From Loripinus fragilis (taxonomy: Eukaryota; Mollusca; Bivalvia; Lucinida; Lucinidae), in the NCBI GenBank assembly GCA_964019695.1, contig OZ026518.1, forward strand, positions 106,116,305 through 106,180,304: DNA of 64,000 nucleotides, given 5' to 3'. How positions within the stretch are numbered: position 1 is the first letter of the stretch; each line of letters starts with the position of its first letter. The notes beneath the pieces were generated by a model. It was not told where the DNA came from and made no database searches. It saw only the letters and a program-made list of their open reading frames with translations. A program made the position numbers and the translations under genes. Positions 12,781-24,643 of the stretch are shown here, one piece after another.

Positions 12781-15700
12781 GTCCTGCTCCCCCCCCCCCC
12801 CACCCCTAGGGAATTTTGCAGACATATCCTATCTTGAAGAAAATTTCAAGCCGCATCTTTTAAGAGATGTTTGCACTCTGTGCTCCGGGGCGTTAGTCTC
12901 TGACAGCCTGTTACATATGTTACTGTAACAAACTAAGGAAAAAATCAAAATGAAAGTTTGAGCTACAGAGAGAAGACATTAAACCATCTTATTATTCAAA
13001 TTTCTTATGTAGTTTGCAAGCTGGATGCCTAAGCTACATAAAAGCAGCATTTTAAACAAAATTACAGCCTTCAATAGTGTTATATGCGTTACATAGATTA
13101 AATTTTCCTTTGAAAGTTGTAATCGTGACTAACATCGTTCATTTAACAGACGATTTGTGCATTTTTACAAGTGTTTTTAATCTTAGTTTACTAAAATACT
13201 CATTTGACTAATAGAAAAAACAAAGTTTGCTTTTCTATCTCAAATACATTGTTTTATATGAGCTATTAAACAACCCTACCCCCAATTTTAAGTATCCAAT
13301 TTTGGTATCTATTATTGAAGAAAAATATATGAAAATATTTGACGCTCGTGGATACCTTACATTTTTGGCACTGTCTTGCAAATGCAATAAAGAATCATAC
13401 ATTTGCAAGTTTGACATCAGGATCAGAGCACTTATTAAAGTATGTAACGTATGTTACATGGCATAATGAATGAGCTAGGAAATTTTCTTGGAAGTAAGAG
13501 GTGATATTTCAGAAAAATACTGTTTTTCACATGTTTTCCTATTAATCTCTAGCCTCGGGTGCCTTAGTCTTAGTAATTACAGTCATTGCTGATAACAAGC
13601 CCATGGAATTGTGTTACCTATGCTATATATAACCTTTTTAATCACATATTTCCTAATGCCTTTAATATTAAAATATATAGACATATAGATAGAAAATAAT
13701 AGTTCTCATTTAAATGACACAATTTAATAAATATTCCTATTAAATAAAATATTCAAAAACAATCTTTATTCAAGTCACCCTCACAATGTCTATCATTGTG
13801 TCTGCTTCTATTGCAAAATTATCACCCATTTCATCACAACCAGTAGAATCATGGCATTGTATTAGGACTGCAAACTGAGTACAACCCTGTTCCTCTCCAC
13901 CCCTCTGGGAATTGTGCAGAAATATCCTACCTTAAAGAACAAAGCTGCATCAAATAAAAGATGTTGCATTCTATAACTAGGAGGTTAGCCTGTAATGGTA
14001 TGATACGTATGTTACCATATCAATTTAAGAATAAATGAATTGAAAGTCTGAGAAACAGAAAGAAGACATATAACTATCTATTTATTTGAATTATTCATGT
14101 AGTTTGCATGCTGAATACCTTTGATACATAAGAAAAAATATTTTAAAAAAATATACAGCTTCCTATGGTGTTATATGTGTTACATTAATTAAGATTACTT
14201 TTTAAAATTGGTAATTGTGACAAACATCACTTATAAGCATTTCGTGTGATCCTCCTCATTAGCCATCAAAAGACTTAAGTTTCTTTGTTTGTGTGGCCAT
14301 TGCCAGCGTCAAACAACTTGACTCAGCCAAACTTGAATCCTTAGCATTCTTCAAAAGCAGAAACAGCATGTCAGTGTCATGGGATCAAACACCTGATTAA
14401 ATATGGGTTTAATGCCATTTCACATATATGCATACATCGGAGTTTGACTCTGGTATATATCTCTTCCTGTGAAGTGGCAAGAGCAATCTAACTGCAGCTG
14501 CCTCTGCATCCGTGCTAGTCAAATGATAACTTTGCTCTGATTTTGCAAAATCTATGTCTCTACCGTGTACCTCTAAGAATACTTTAAGATTTCTGACATT
14601 GGTCAAACAGAAATTTGATAGGCTGCTTTTTTGCATCATTTGCCATGGAACCTATCCAGCCTTTTGGTGCTTAGGTCCTCAGGTCTTAGATTAATAGTAT
14701 TTTGCTGCGCCCAAAGAACTTTATAAGTTTTCTTTAGTTACAATGTTGACTCTTAATGGTTTTGGCGGACCGTCTGAAACAATTTCTGTTACACCTTGAA
14801 AGTTATCTGGTATAAGAGAAAGAATATGAAATTGGACATTGCCATCAATTATGTTTGCAGTTGGTTGTTTTTTTATGTTAGTACATTGAAGCATGTCTTA
14901 AAATAATGTAAAACCTATTATTTCTCAGTTTTGCAGCCATATCATTAGCTGTTGCATTCAAAAGAAGGAAAGTGGACTATAGGTAGAATGGGATAACCAG
15001 TAGTTCTATATTATGCTCTATGGAAGATTTATACAGAGTAAACAAGTTGATAAGGTGTCTCATTTCATGATCCATTGAAAACACTGAAATTGAGAACACT
15101 TGCCTCTGACTGTGTAATCAAAAAGGATGTCACGACAATGCCCTTGCTCATTTATTATGACGAGTTATATATGTTACATCCTTTAATAAGCGCTCTTATC
15201 TTAGAAACTTAGTGAATCATTGAATTGAAAGGGTCTAATTTGCACTCTGTTCATCCTGCATTTCATTGCTTTACCTGCTGTGATACATCTAGTTCGTTTA
15301 TCTGAAGGGAAAGGGTTACCTCGGTTTCAGCACTTCAGAAGTACTAAGACTTCAAATAAGTTTTTGAATGCTTGGGGAAAGATAATAAGTGCAGAGACAT
15401 TATTAGATGAAAATATGTGGGTTGCATGTATGGAAAGGTTACATTTATAAAAGTTAACCAGCTAAGATATGATTCTTTATCACAGAAATATCAAGGTACA
15501 TCAGTTCAGGTACTCATTGCTCTTAATGGCATAGTTTTCCTCCTTGTAAAGCTTTAGTCTTTCTCCTACTTGCAGAGTATCACTTGAAATACATACTCAA
15601 AGAGCCAACTATTAGGAATACATATCAGTTTCTGAATGTTCCAAGCTATAAATGGCAAAATTGGAAAGTTGATAATGGCTCATCAATTTTGAGTGGACTG

Positions 15701-17770
15701 GTGGTAAAATTGAATAACAGTAAATGATTGAAATATTGTGTGATGTTCTACTAGTTGCAAGGAGGCGTGTGATAATAATGATTACCACAGAAGCAGACAA
15801 CGACAGACGTTTAACATGAGTGTTAAATCGATGAGAAATAGTTTGGACCATTTCATTTATGGTATTTTCTTGTAAAAATGTAAAACTATCTTTTCTATTT
15901 GTGGCTCTATATTTAACATTATATGCACAGTATTAGGAAATCTGTCCAAAAGGTCATTGATAACATCTGTAACACCAGTCCATGGGCTTGAAAATCAGAA
16001 ATGAATATAATTTCTAGTGTTTTGGCACCAAAGACTTATAAGTACACATTAAGTGTCCTGATCTTTAACTTAATGACATCTTGTAGATATATGAGCAAGA
16101 CAGACTAAGAAAATGAAAAATATCCACACGCTGTAAGCGCTTTCATGTGTTTTACTTAAACACTAATAACAAAATTCGCTTCTCTGTAAAACTGGGAGTC
16201 GGGCTGTGTATTAGCTCCTATAAGACAATATATTTAAGATAGGAAAGCAAACTTGTTTTTTCCTATTCATCAATTGAGTATATGTTTGTAAAATCTAATA
16301 AAACAGTTTGAAACCAAGTCATAGTAGTTGTTTAACTACATGACGATAGCCACAATTATAGCTTTTAAATTATAATTAGGTTCATGTAACGCACATAACA
16401 CCACAGTTAGCCGTATTAATGTTAAACAGCTTCCATATGTAGTAAAGACATCCAGTATTAAGACTATAAGAATGTCAATTTATTAGATAATTTTAATGTC
16501 TTCTTTTGGTAGCTCAAACATTCAAATTTCTTATTCTCAAATTGATATAGTAACATATGTAACAAGCTGTTACAGGCTAACGCCCCAACTTACAGAGTGC
16601 AAACATTTCTTATTAAATGCACCTTGAATGGTTACATAAGATGTAATTTGTCTGCAGAATTCCAAAGGGGTTTAGGATGGAGCAGGCCCTTACTCAGCTT
16701 GATGTCAAAATACTGTTTGATGATTTTACTTATCACGCTAACATATGTAACACTCTCTTATCTTTAAAACTTGATGACAACTAGCAGATCTATAAGTCTT
16801 TATCATAGGAGCCAGTTTAAAATCCCTAAACAATGTAAGATATCCAACAGCTGCGAGTTTTTTCACAATTTTAGCTCAAACTTTCAAACTACATTTCCTT
16901 TATTTGATGTAGTAACGCATGTAACACGCTGTTTCAGACTAACGCCCCAACATAGAGAGTGCAAACATCCCTTATTCGATGCAGCTTGAGTTGTACTATA
17001 AGAAGGAATATGTCTGCAAAATTCCCTCGAGGAGATTAAAACATTTTAGGCATATCTTACGTAAAGACAATGAGCTTGCCCATTTATTACATCAGGTAAC
17101 ATATGTTACAGCCTCTGATATTAAAAATTTTGCAACAAACTTGCAGATTTATGAGTCTTTTCATATAAGCAAATAAATCCCAAACAATGAAACACATTCA
17201 TCAACTGCAAATATTTTTTAACTATTTTTACTTTAGTTTTAATACCAAACTTTTCACCTTAAAACTGGGTAGGGGTAGGGTTGTTTAATTGCTTATTTCA
17301 GAAAAAATATTTAAGCTAGGGAAACAAACTTTAATTTTTCTGTTAGAAAATTGCATAAGCTAGTCAGACATGGTTAAAAACATTTTACAAAACACACAGA
17401 GAGATTGTGAATGTAAATGATGTTAGCCACACTTGCAAATTTTAATGGGTTATCTGATTTATGTAACGCATATGACACCTTAGGAAGCCGCAATTTTGTT
17501 CAAATGGCTGTCATACGTAGTTAAGATATCCAGTATGCAGACTATATGAATGATTTTTAAAAATAAATATTTTAATGTCTTTAATTTGTAGCCCAAACTT
17601 TCAATTTACTTTTTCTTAGTTTGATTAAGTAACGTATGTTACAGGCTCTTACAGACTAACGCCCCGGAGCACAGAGTGCAAACATCTCTTAAAAGACTCG
17701 GCTTTCAATTCTCTACAAGATAGAATATGTCTGCAAAATTCCCTAGGGGGGGGGGGGGGAGCAAACCCAT
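12781..17770. mobile_element. Large foldback element 2 (GTTAC-palindrome modules)
   Basis: The left end (poly-C then CCCTAGGGAATTTTGCAGAC, 12789 on) is mirrored by the right end (GTCTGCAAAATTCCCTAGG then poly-G, 17728-17758). The adjacent AACGCCCCGGAGCACAGAGT block on the right (17658) is mirrored at about 12880-12895. Further inward blocks recur as several tandem units in both arms (left near 13.9 kb, right near 16.56, 16.94 and 17.65 kb). Nearly every unit carries the palindrome GTAACATATGTTAC or a one- or two-base variant. The centre (about 14.3-16.1 kb) is unique. A 76-codon frame there (14409-14639, minus) is not recognisable. Confidence 0.7.
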
Positions 17771-18215
17771 TCTCAGCCATCCGTCTATAATGAAAGATGG
17801 TGAGCTAGCTGCGGTGGGGAGTAAGTGCCTTTGGTACTGTTATGTAAAACTTTTCAAACATACGTCACGCATATCTCAAGCTAATTCTTTCTGTCCTAAA
17901 ACATGGTTTAATTCGGACTCGATTACAATTTTCCTCACCATAAACTGATATGGGTAAAGCTAATTTTTAAACACAATAATTAGTGAATTAATTTCTACTT
18001 AAAGCGTATGTGCCGCATATATCGCATGTACAAAAATGCATCCATTTTTTCTGTGTTTATATACTTAGAAAAATGCTTAACCAAAAGCCAAACTATGTAA
18101 AGATGTCTGTTCACCCAAAAATCATAATTTCAGCTAAAAATGGATAATTAAATAAACATAATATAGTGACGTATAAATTTTCCCTGTATCCTAAACAAGT
18201 AACTGCCATTTGCCA
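17771..18215. other. AT-rich spacer, no gene seen
   Basis: No coding region or repeat family is recognised between foldback 2 and the short CAGTCAACTG repeats. Confidence 0.4.
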
Positions 18216-18217
18216 AA

Positions 18218-18365
18218 AATTGTTAAAATGGCTAGATACAGTCAACTGTCATTAGTCTAAAAACGTTAAAGTTGCTATTGACAGTCAACTGTAAATAACC
18301 ATTTTAACGATTTCAGTTGACTGTAAATAGCCATTTTAACGTTTTGGGCTATTTACAGTGGACAG
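18218..18365. repeat. Short direct and inverted repeats around CAGTCAACTG
   Basis: Three to four copies of a roughly 28-base word combining CAGTCAACTG (or CAGTTGACTG) with TAAATAGCCATTTTAACG occur head-to-head and head-to-tail. The sequence can fold into alternative stems. Confidence 0.6.
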
Positions 18366-18514
18366 AAGCCACTTTACACCGACTCGACAAGGCCTTTGGC
18401 GCTCGCATAGACACAGTATTGGTGTAGATGAAGACTCAGACCAATCTTTAGACCTCTAACCTGACTGAATACTTCAGTATGGACGTTGGAAGGAGTCTTG
18501 TTTATTTGAGACGA

Positions 18515-18915
18515 ATATAAGAATCTATCATGAGTGAGAGGGTAGGATAGAAAAATCCATCCCGAGGGTCGCCGTTTGGCAACACGGGGCTTGCCGATTG
18601 ATGACAAACGGTGATCCCGAGGGACGTATTTTTCTATCCTACCCTCACACGAATAATGGATTCTTTTTCTTGCTCATCGCTGTTTTTTTATTCGAAAATA
18701 AGCTTCCAGAGGTCCCTGAATACGCTAAAGTGCAATTTCACATGATGACGTCACTTAACCATAACAATGACGTCACTTGACGACAATGTGCGTGAGTTCC
18801 AATACAACCAATGTATGAAGCCCTCACGTGGCAGCCTGGGTAAGATAGCATGGCTTAGATAAGATTTTCTATCCCAGGGTAAAATCTCAGTTATCCTTAT
18901 CCGGTGTGCAAGAAT
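18515..18915 (+). repeat. CRE-containing repeat family, copy 1
   Basis: Two parts in order. First, a long hairpin (AGGATAGAAAAATCC... / ...ATTTTTCTATCCTACCCTCA, 18540-18650) encloses CCGTTTGGC and GACAAACGG. Second, a 200-base block carries two TGACGTCA palindromes about 22 bp apart (near 18744 and 18766), then CCTCACGTG and a TTTTCTATCCCAGGGTAAAA stem, ending CCGGTGTGCAAGAAT. Copies 2-4 are at 29985, 31588 and 32590. Confidence 0.75.
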
Positions 18916-20000
18916 ATCAATTCTCATGTTGTGGCTCACATGTTGTTTTGCCAGCCCTGATCCCACCAGTCAGATATATTTTTTGTAGGATTTTCTATGA
19001 TCGTCCAGTGTATGCAGATTCTCACATACACTCAGTGGTCATAAGTAAGTAGCCAAATCAGCTTACAAGAATTTGACAAAAAATATGGTCTGAAACAATG
19101 GTCTTTTCTAGCCAATTATGACAATTTCCCCAAATGATAATTGCCCTGGATAAATCTACAGTATATATGTTTACGTCATTACCAAATTGTATGATGTCAT
19201 CATCTGTTGCTATGGAGATATTGTGTATCACAAACATTGGCTCCATTTCTTCAAAAAAGATAGCAGGTGTTGAAAAATTGCTGTAAAAATGCCAGATTGT
19301 AATATTCTTTATTGAAAATTTGCAGAAATATTTCAAATGTACTGAAAACATTCTGTTAAAGTTCAAATTAGTATAGACACTGAAAATAATATAACGCAGA
19401 GCAGAGAACTGCACGGAAAATAATGCCATGAAAATGATCTGACTGCAGTATACTTTGGCTGTAAAAACAAACTAGATAAACAAATGCAGGAATATGGGGT
19501 ATGTATGTTTTGTGAGGTATCATAACAGTGTTCAAATTGAAAATAATATATTTTTAATAAATGTTAATGGATATAAGCTATGGTTTGATCCAAAGAAAAC
19601 CTGCTAATTTTCACTGTCAGTCCTGATATTGGTGCCACAAGCAGCATAACCGGTGATATAATATTTGTGTAATAATTATTTTCAGTTGAAAGTACCATTT
19701 TGGGTTACATTTTTACAGAACATTTATTTTCTTAAGAAGAAATATCCTATGATTTCGCATGAAAGTTTGGGTACCCCCTCGTAAAGCAAAATTTGACCAA
19801 GGGATTAGGTATCGCTGGGTGCTGTCTTTTCGATTTGAAAGAACGAAACATGTAAAGACTAATTGCTTCAAACACTCGTATATAGACCCTAGAAAGACTG
19901 ATACTTGTTGCTAAATTATCATGAGGGTTCATTCAATAATTTAAATTTTTGGTTTAGGGGTGCAAATACCCCACCCACCTCTAATGTGACGGTGAATAAA

Positions 20001-21035
20001 GGACCTCGGACAGTCTTAATGAAGGATTGCCCATAAAAATGACCAGAAAAAAGTTTCAAAGAAAACGATAGTTTTTCCATCAAAAAGATAGTAGATTCAA
20101 CTCTCGAATTATCTGCAAAAGCGTTTTTCTCATCGGACAAGTACCTACTTAAAAATATGGGTTGAAAATCCAGTTTTTGCTATTCAACATATAGAAAATA
20201 GAAAAAGTTTTACTGAGGTGCTTTCCCCCCCGTGACCAAACTAATCCTTTTGCATACTGTTGTAGTTTTACATTTCACACATCATATATAAACGGCTTGA
20301 TTGGTCACGGGGGGGAACGATGTCAAAATGCTCAAAAACAACTTATTATAAAAACTTATCCGGAACTTATTTTGTACAAACCTGTAGGTAAATATCAATT
20401 TACAATGGCATTTATCAGGGCTATAGTTATGATTGCGTACCAAGTAATTAATTGTTTAATTTCTCAGCCAAACTTATGTTGTGGGTACTCAAAAGAACTT
20501 TCGCAATGAGACGCTTCTTTTAAGCACCAAATTATAGGTTAAATCTGATGATTAAAAAAAATATTAATTATTTTAAGCTCAAAAGTTTTGCTTATCTAGA
20601 CTATAACTTATACAGTGTACAGGTATGATACACCTCAGTGAACATGTCAAACTGCAACAGGTAATTGTCAAAAGTTATGGACAGCACACTTATTTAGAGG
20701 AAGCTATGAAATCTTATCAACCTGAATTTTATGCAAACGCATCACTTTCGTCGCAAGTTTTATGCTCCAAACATTATATTTCCATGTATTAGGTGAATAC
20801 CCGGTGAAACTTTGACTTTCTGTGAAATAAAATTTGGTCACAAAAAATACCCCCACCCCCTAAACCCTAATGTCCTGGCATAATCATGCAATATTTTCAA
20901 AATATTTTTATTTTGGTAGGTACACTAAATGTCACGGTTTTATTTAAGCACAAAAACATAGTTGTCAAATATGCATTATCGAAGCAACAGGCTGTCAAAA
21001 TTTGGGCAGATTGAATAGGAGACTGTCCGAGGTCC
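20001..21035. mobile_element. Nested segment with GGACCTCGGACAGTC termini
   Basis: A perfect 15-base inverted pair GGACCTCGGACAGTC (20001-20015) / GACTGTCCGAGGTCC (21021-21035) bounds about 1 kb inside the Tc1/mariner-type element. The short copy at 50679-51823 lacks this region. No target duplication is obvious. An inner hairpin, CCCCCCGTGACCAA/TTGGTCACGGGGGG (20225-20315), and an AAGAACC hairpin copy (20474) lie within it. Confidence 0.55.
20474..20545 (+). repeat. AAGAACCGTCTC hairpin element, degraded copy 3
   Basis: CTCAAAAGAACTTTCGCAATGAGACGCTTCTTTTAAGCACC keeps the arm order of the family with several stem mismatches, preceded by TTATGTTGTGGGTA. Described in words beyond this core because the flanks are degraded. 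Confidence 0.6.
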
Positions 21036-22000
21036 TTAGGAAGATGTGAACACATCTTGTTCACAACTCACGATTATAACATATAAGCACCATTATCACC
21101 AAAAAATATATAGAAAATAAGCAATATCTATAGCCATGTAAAAACGGAAGAAGTTAGGAACCCACATCGAATTTTCAAACTGTTTCAGAAATCAGGGGTG
21201 GTTGAAATGAATAACACCCACAAACTCTAGGTGATATTATTTCTATAATAATCAAGCATTCTTAAGTTGAAAAATAGCAAATAGTGATATGTTCAAAATT
21301 TCAGATAATTTGCATTCCTCGTTTTCAAATTATACAAAATTTAAATGTACTTAAATTTTTGCAAACGAAACAATATTTGCCATTGTGGCTACTTACTTAT
21401 GGCCACTGACTGTAGTTTACAATAAGCTTTCTGTGCTTCCTCAATCTTGTCTGTAGCTATGAAATTGTCCTTTCTTCTCAGATAGGACAAGCAAAGATCT
21501 TTATCCGTGGCAACTTTCTTAAGGTATTAACCTAACTCAGTGGCTGACTTGAAGTCACTAGCATCGATCACCGTCCCAGGAGGTACATGTTTTGTATAGT
21601 TTGCACCTCCACGGACCACTACAATTATATCTCTATCAAACCACCAGAACAGTTTCTCTGTCACATAATCAGTGAAAAAACTATTTTCAAATGCAAGATA
21701 GAACTTATACATGGTTTCAGTTTCATTAAAACAAGTTGTATTCTTTTAAGGACAATTCGTTATACCACAAGCCCCGTATATATCAACGTCAATTACGGCG
21801 CTTAATTCTCTTACATAATCTACTCTGTGACTTTTAGTTTTACAGTGACTGACGTACCAGGCAACCTCTTTAGATTAAGCCCTATATATAGCATCATTGT
21901 TTTAATGACACGATTTGCTCTGTTTGTGCGTTCAGAGATGTCAGAGTATTTGAGAACCATAAAGAGCCAGTGCATGATATTTCCAACAATGTTGTATGTG

Positions 22001-22063
22001 CGACCAGCAAAGCCTCAGATCAGCCTGCGCATACACGCAGTCTGATCAGAGCCTTTGCTAGTC
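22001..22063. repeat. Hairpin MITE, GATCAGAC family
   Basis: Inverted arms CGACCAGCAAAGCCTCAGAT and the mirror of CTGATCAGAGCCTTTGCTAG enclose a CTGCGC/ACGCAG inner stem. It sits between the fucosyltransferase pseudogene and the intact gene. Confidence 0.6.
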
Positions 22064-22217
22064 GCTTAAGTATTCTATGATTGTTAAGCTACTGACTGAA
22101 CACCATTAGGAGTTTCTAGGCTTAAAAAGAGGCTGCAGAGGCTCGTCTGAGCCAACACTTGTCAAAATGTCAAATTGTTGGAAATCTCATGCTGCGTCTA
22201 AATTCTCATGTTGTGGC

Positions 22218-23383
22218 TCACATGTTGTTTTGCCAGCCCTGATCCCACCAGTCAGATATATTTTTGTAGGATTTTCTATGATCGTCCAGTGTATGTAGGT
22301 TTTCACATAATTTACAATACGCTTTCTGTGCCTCCTCTATCTTGTCCGTGGCCATGAAATTGTCCTTTCTTCTCAGATAGGACAAGTAAAGATCTTTATC
22401 CGCGGTAACTTTCTTCAGGTATTTACCTAGCTCAGTGGCTGACTTGAAGTCACTGGCATCGATCACCGTCCCAGGAGGTACATGATTTGTATAGTTTGCA
22501 CCTCCACGGACCACTACGATTATATCTCGATCGAACCACCAGAACAGTTTCTCTGTCACATAATCAGTGAAGAAACTATTTTCAAATGCAAGATAGAACT
22601 TATACATCGTTTCAGTTTCATTAAAGCAAGTTGTATTCTTTTTAGGACAATTCGTTACACCACAAGCCCCGTATATATCAACGTCAATAACGGCGCTTAA
22701 TTCTCTTACATAATCTTCTCTATGACTTTTAGTTTTACAGTGACTGACGTACCAGGCAACCTCTTTAGATTTAGCCCTATATATAGCATCATAGTTTTTT
22801 GTTACACGATTTGTTCTGTTTGTGCGTTCAGAGATGTCAGAGTATTTTAGAACAATATCTGAATCTAGGCGGAACGTCATTGTCCAATTGAATGCGCTTA
22901 TCCATTGCTTCCCGGCTTCTGTCCTATTTGCTTTGCGGATAGTACCAGTTGTTTCCCTGACTGCAAGAACAAACACTTGATTCTCATCCCGCCTAGGTGG
23001 AGGAAACATCTGTAAAAAGGTGCTTCCGTGGATTAAAATTGCATCAGCATTGAAATGTTTCTCAGGCTTAAAGTCCATTTGTTTTATTATATATTCAAAT
23101 CTACATTTGTTAAAAGTGCAAAGGGATAAGTCTACTTCAGTCGAATGGTTCAACATGCTAGTCCTATGATGACCGTACCAGAGAATAGTTTTCACATCTT
23201 CTCTCCCTCCTTGTAACGTTTCTGCATTTCTTACTCTAATAAATGAAGAGTAGATTGACGATTTATCTCCCTGTATCTTCCGCACTAATGGTAGACGCTG
23301 TCGACTCAATGTTAATATTACAGCCACGCAAATAACACACACGACCAGAACTAATTTAGTGAAGGCTTTAGGACCAAACAATT
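22218..23383 (-). CDS. Alpha-1,3-fucosyltransferase (GT10), main coding exon
   Basis: Predicted Golgi type II enzyme transferring fucose from GDP-fucose to N-acetylglucosamine-containing glycans (family knowledge). The exon gives about 387 residues. A hydrophobic anchor lies at about 9-26 and RLDSDI at 171-176 in the GT10 acceptor/donor region. The diagnostic FENSFFTDYVTEK is at 267-279, IIVVVRGG at 287-294, and a C-terminal CKLC near 356-359. Sequons include NWT (165) and NYT (297). A polypyrimidine tract and AG (23384-23385) precede the exon, and the first residue here is Leu (TTG), so the true start codon lies in an upstream exon I cannot place. The stop is intact. The nearest paralogues are the pseudogene just downstream (18919-21957) and the gene at 35307. 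Acceptor specificity cannot be read from sequence. Confidence 0.92.
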
Positions 23384-23412
23384 CTGGAAAAGAAGAGGAA
23401 GAGAGGAAGATT
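23384..23412 (-). promoter_or_regulatory. Splice acceptor and polypyrimidine tract
   Basis: Read on the minus strand, CTTCCTCTTCTTTTCCAG immediately precedes the fucosyltransferase exon. The exon opens with two bases that complete a split codon (phase 1), the same phase as at 36479 and 63742. Confidence 0.75.
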
Positions 23413-23479
23413 CAACATCTTAATCATGGGTTTAGATAACCAAATAGTGTTAGTATAAAAGTGTTAATAATGTCTTAGC

Positions 23480-23575
23480 AATCACAGTTACATATGATTT
23501 GGTGCTCAAAAGACTTGTGTTTTAAGTTTTGGTTTGAGAAATAAGATTTTGTTTTGTGAAGCACTCTTAACTTAA
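23480..23575 (+). repeat. AAGAACCGTCTC hairpin element, one-armed copy 4
   Basis: ATATGATTTGGTGCTCAAAAGAC is followed directly by the right flank GTTTTGGTTTGAGAAATAAG. The second stem arm is missing, so the copy has lost its hairpin. Confidence 0.55.
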
Positions 23576-23627
23576 TACATGAGTTATTTATCATTCTTAA
23601 CCTAAGCGCATGGGGTTCATCTAACCC

Positions 23628-23859
23628 TTAACCCATTAAAGCGCCAATCGCAACGAAAGTCGTCTGCTTTTCTCATCAGCTGAAATGTTTAAGAAGCCTC
23701 TATGACAAATAGTATGGACCCAGATCAGACTGCACCAATAGTCTGTTCTGGGTCCACGCTGTTGACTTCTATACTTTATTCGTTAGTAATGTTAGGCAAT
23801 TATTTGCAGCAAAAACGACTTCAGCAGACGACATTTTCAGATGGATCTTTTAGGGTTAA
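23628..23859. mobile_element. piggyBac-like MITE (TTAA ends)
   Basis: TTAACCCATTAAAGCGCC on the left and TTTTAGGGTTAA on the right give TTAA duplications (23628-23631 and 23856-23859) and short CCC-starting inverted ends, as piggyBac elements have. GTCGTCTGC and GCAGACGAC are mirrored inside. An internal hairpin GGACCCAGATCAGACTG / AGTCTGTTCTGGGTCC (23716-23755) belongs to the GATCAGAC family. A partial second copy runs to about 23910. Confidence 0.6.
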
Positions 23860-24339
23860 AGCGCCAAGTACAAATGCATCTGAAAATGCTGTCTGAAGAA
23901 GTCGTCTGTTCATATTAGCCTAACATTTTGATTGATTTTGTTTAGGCTTTAAGTCCAAGTCAACAATATAACAGTCATATTGGGACCCTCCTATAAAAGA
24001 AGAATGTGATGGACTTAAAGGTCCCAACCATGTCCAAAATTGCCTCAAGTGAGGTAAATTCCATGCTGTTAGCCAGTCTAATAAGACAGGGTCATCTACC
24101 TGAAAGCAACAGCAGAGAGCCGACTACATTTCACCAAAGCATTGACTTATTAAACCCCCTGTATCTTGGAACACCTTAACAGGCAGTTTGAAAACTGTAA
24201 AGACCAAGATAGATGCAGCATAACGCTGCATTTCATCAAAGCTGGCATTGTTTGATAGGAGTCAATTAACCATTGATTCAGGCATCTGATAAGAGTGCGT
24301 ATTGGAAAACTTTTTCTTCATTTCTAACCCAAAACATAT

Positions 24340-24445
24340 GTTGTGTTTACACAGAATAAGCGTCGCAATGAGACGGTTCTTTTGAGCACCACAAACACAT
24401 GTTTAAATTGATGGGTAAGGAAATAATTACAGTTTTACGCTTATA
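24340..24445 (+). repeat. AAGAACCGTCTC hairpin element, copy 5
   Basis: AAAACATATGTTGTG, a degraded left arm (AATAAGCGTCGCAATGAGAC), an intact right arm GAGACGGTTCTTTTGAGCACC and the tail ATTGATGGGTAAGGAAATAAT. The tail variant matches the copies near 52 kb. Confidence 0.65.
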
Positions 24446-24643
24446 AAATTTCTTTATCTGGACCTATGCAGAAAAACATCATAACTTAGAAACTCCTACC
24501 TGTGACCAAATAAAGAGAAAAATGGGATTCACATACTTGATACAATTTGAATTGGAACATCCACCATAATACATTTAGCGTTAAAACATAGAAGCAAATA
24601 ATATTAATCCTGATCAGACTGTTCACACAGGTTTACACATGCA

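Larger units (their letters stand above)
19029..21412. mobile_element. Tc1/mariner-type element, long copy, in the fucosyltransferase pseudogene
   Basis: Terminal inverted repeats CACTCAGTGGTCATAAGTAA (left) and CAGTCAGTGGCCATAAGTAA (right, reverse complement) are flanked by TA at 19027-19028 and 21413-21414. The uninterrupted homologue near 22310 has a single TA. The element is 2384 bp. It carries no recognisable DDE transposase. A 123-codon minus-strand frame (19058-19429) is shared with the copy at 50679-51823 but resembles no family I know. The interior contains a nested 1-kb inverted-repeat segment absent from the short copy. Confidence 0.85.
18919..21957 (-). pseudogene. 5'-truncated GT10 fucosyltransferase pseudogene, interrupted by a transposon
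   Basis: This is a second copy of the 3' part of the fucosyltransferase at 22218-23383. Homology begins at AATTCTCATGTTGTGG (18919, matching 22201) and resumes after the inserted element at 21413. It ends near 21957, where the catalytic N-terminal part should begin. The segment 21527-21712 still reads YKFYLAFENSFF...VIDASDF. However, a Lys codon has become TAA at 21527-21529, and another Lys codon in the CPKKN stretch is TAA at 21746-21748. It cannot make an active enzyme because the 5' half and the RLDSDI region are missing. The 19029-21412 transposon sits exactly at a TA that is intact in the functional copy. Confidence 0.9.

Noticed and set aside
13227..13466. Overlapping 79- and 60-codon frames in foldback 2
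   Set aside because: Low-complexity AT-rich translation inside mirrored repeat units; not conserved in the mirrored arm.
19058..19429. A 123-codon frame conserved between the two Tc1/mariner-type copies as a possible transposase
   Set aside because: No DDE/D or helix-turn-helix motif, and it ends within the terminal repeat; shared only because the DNA is repeated.
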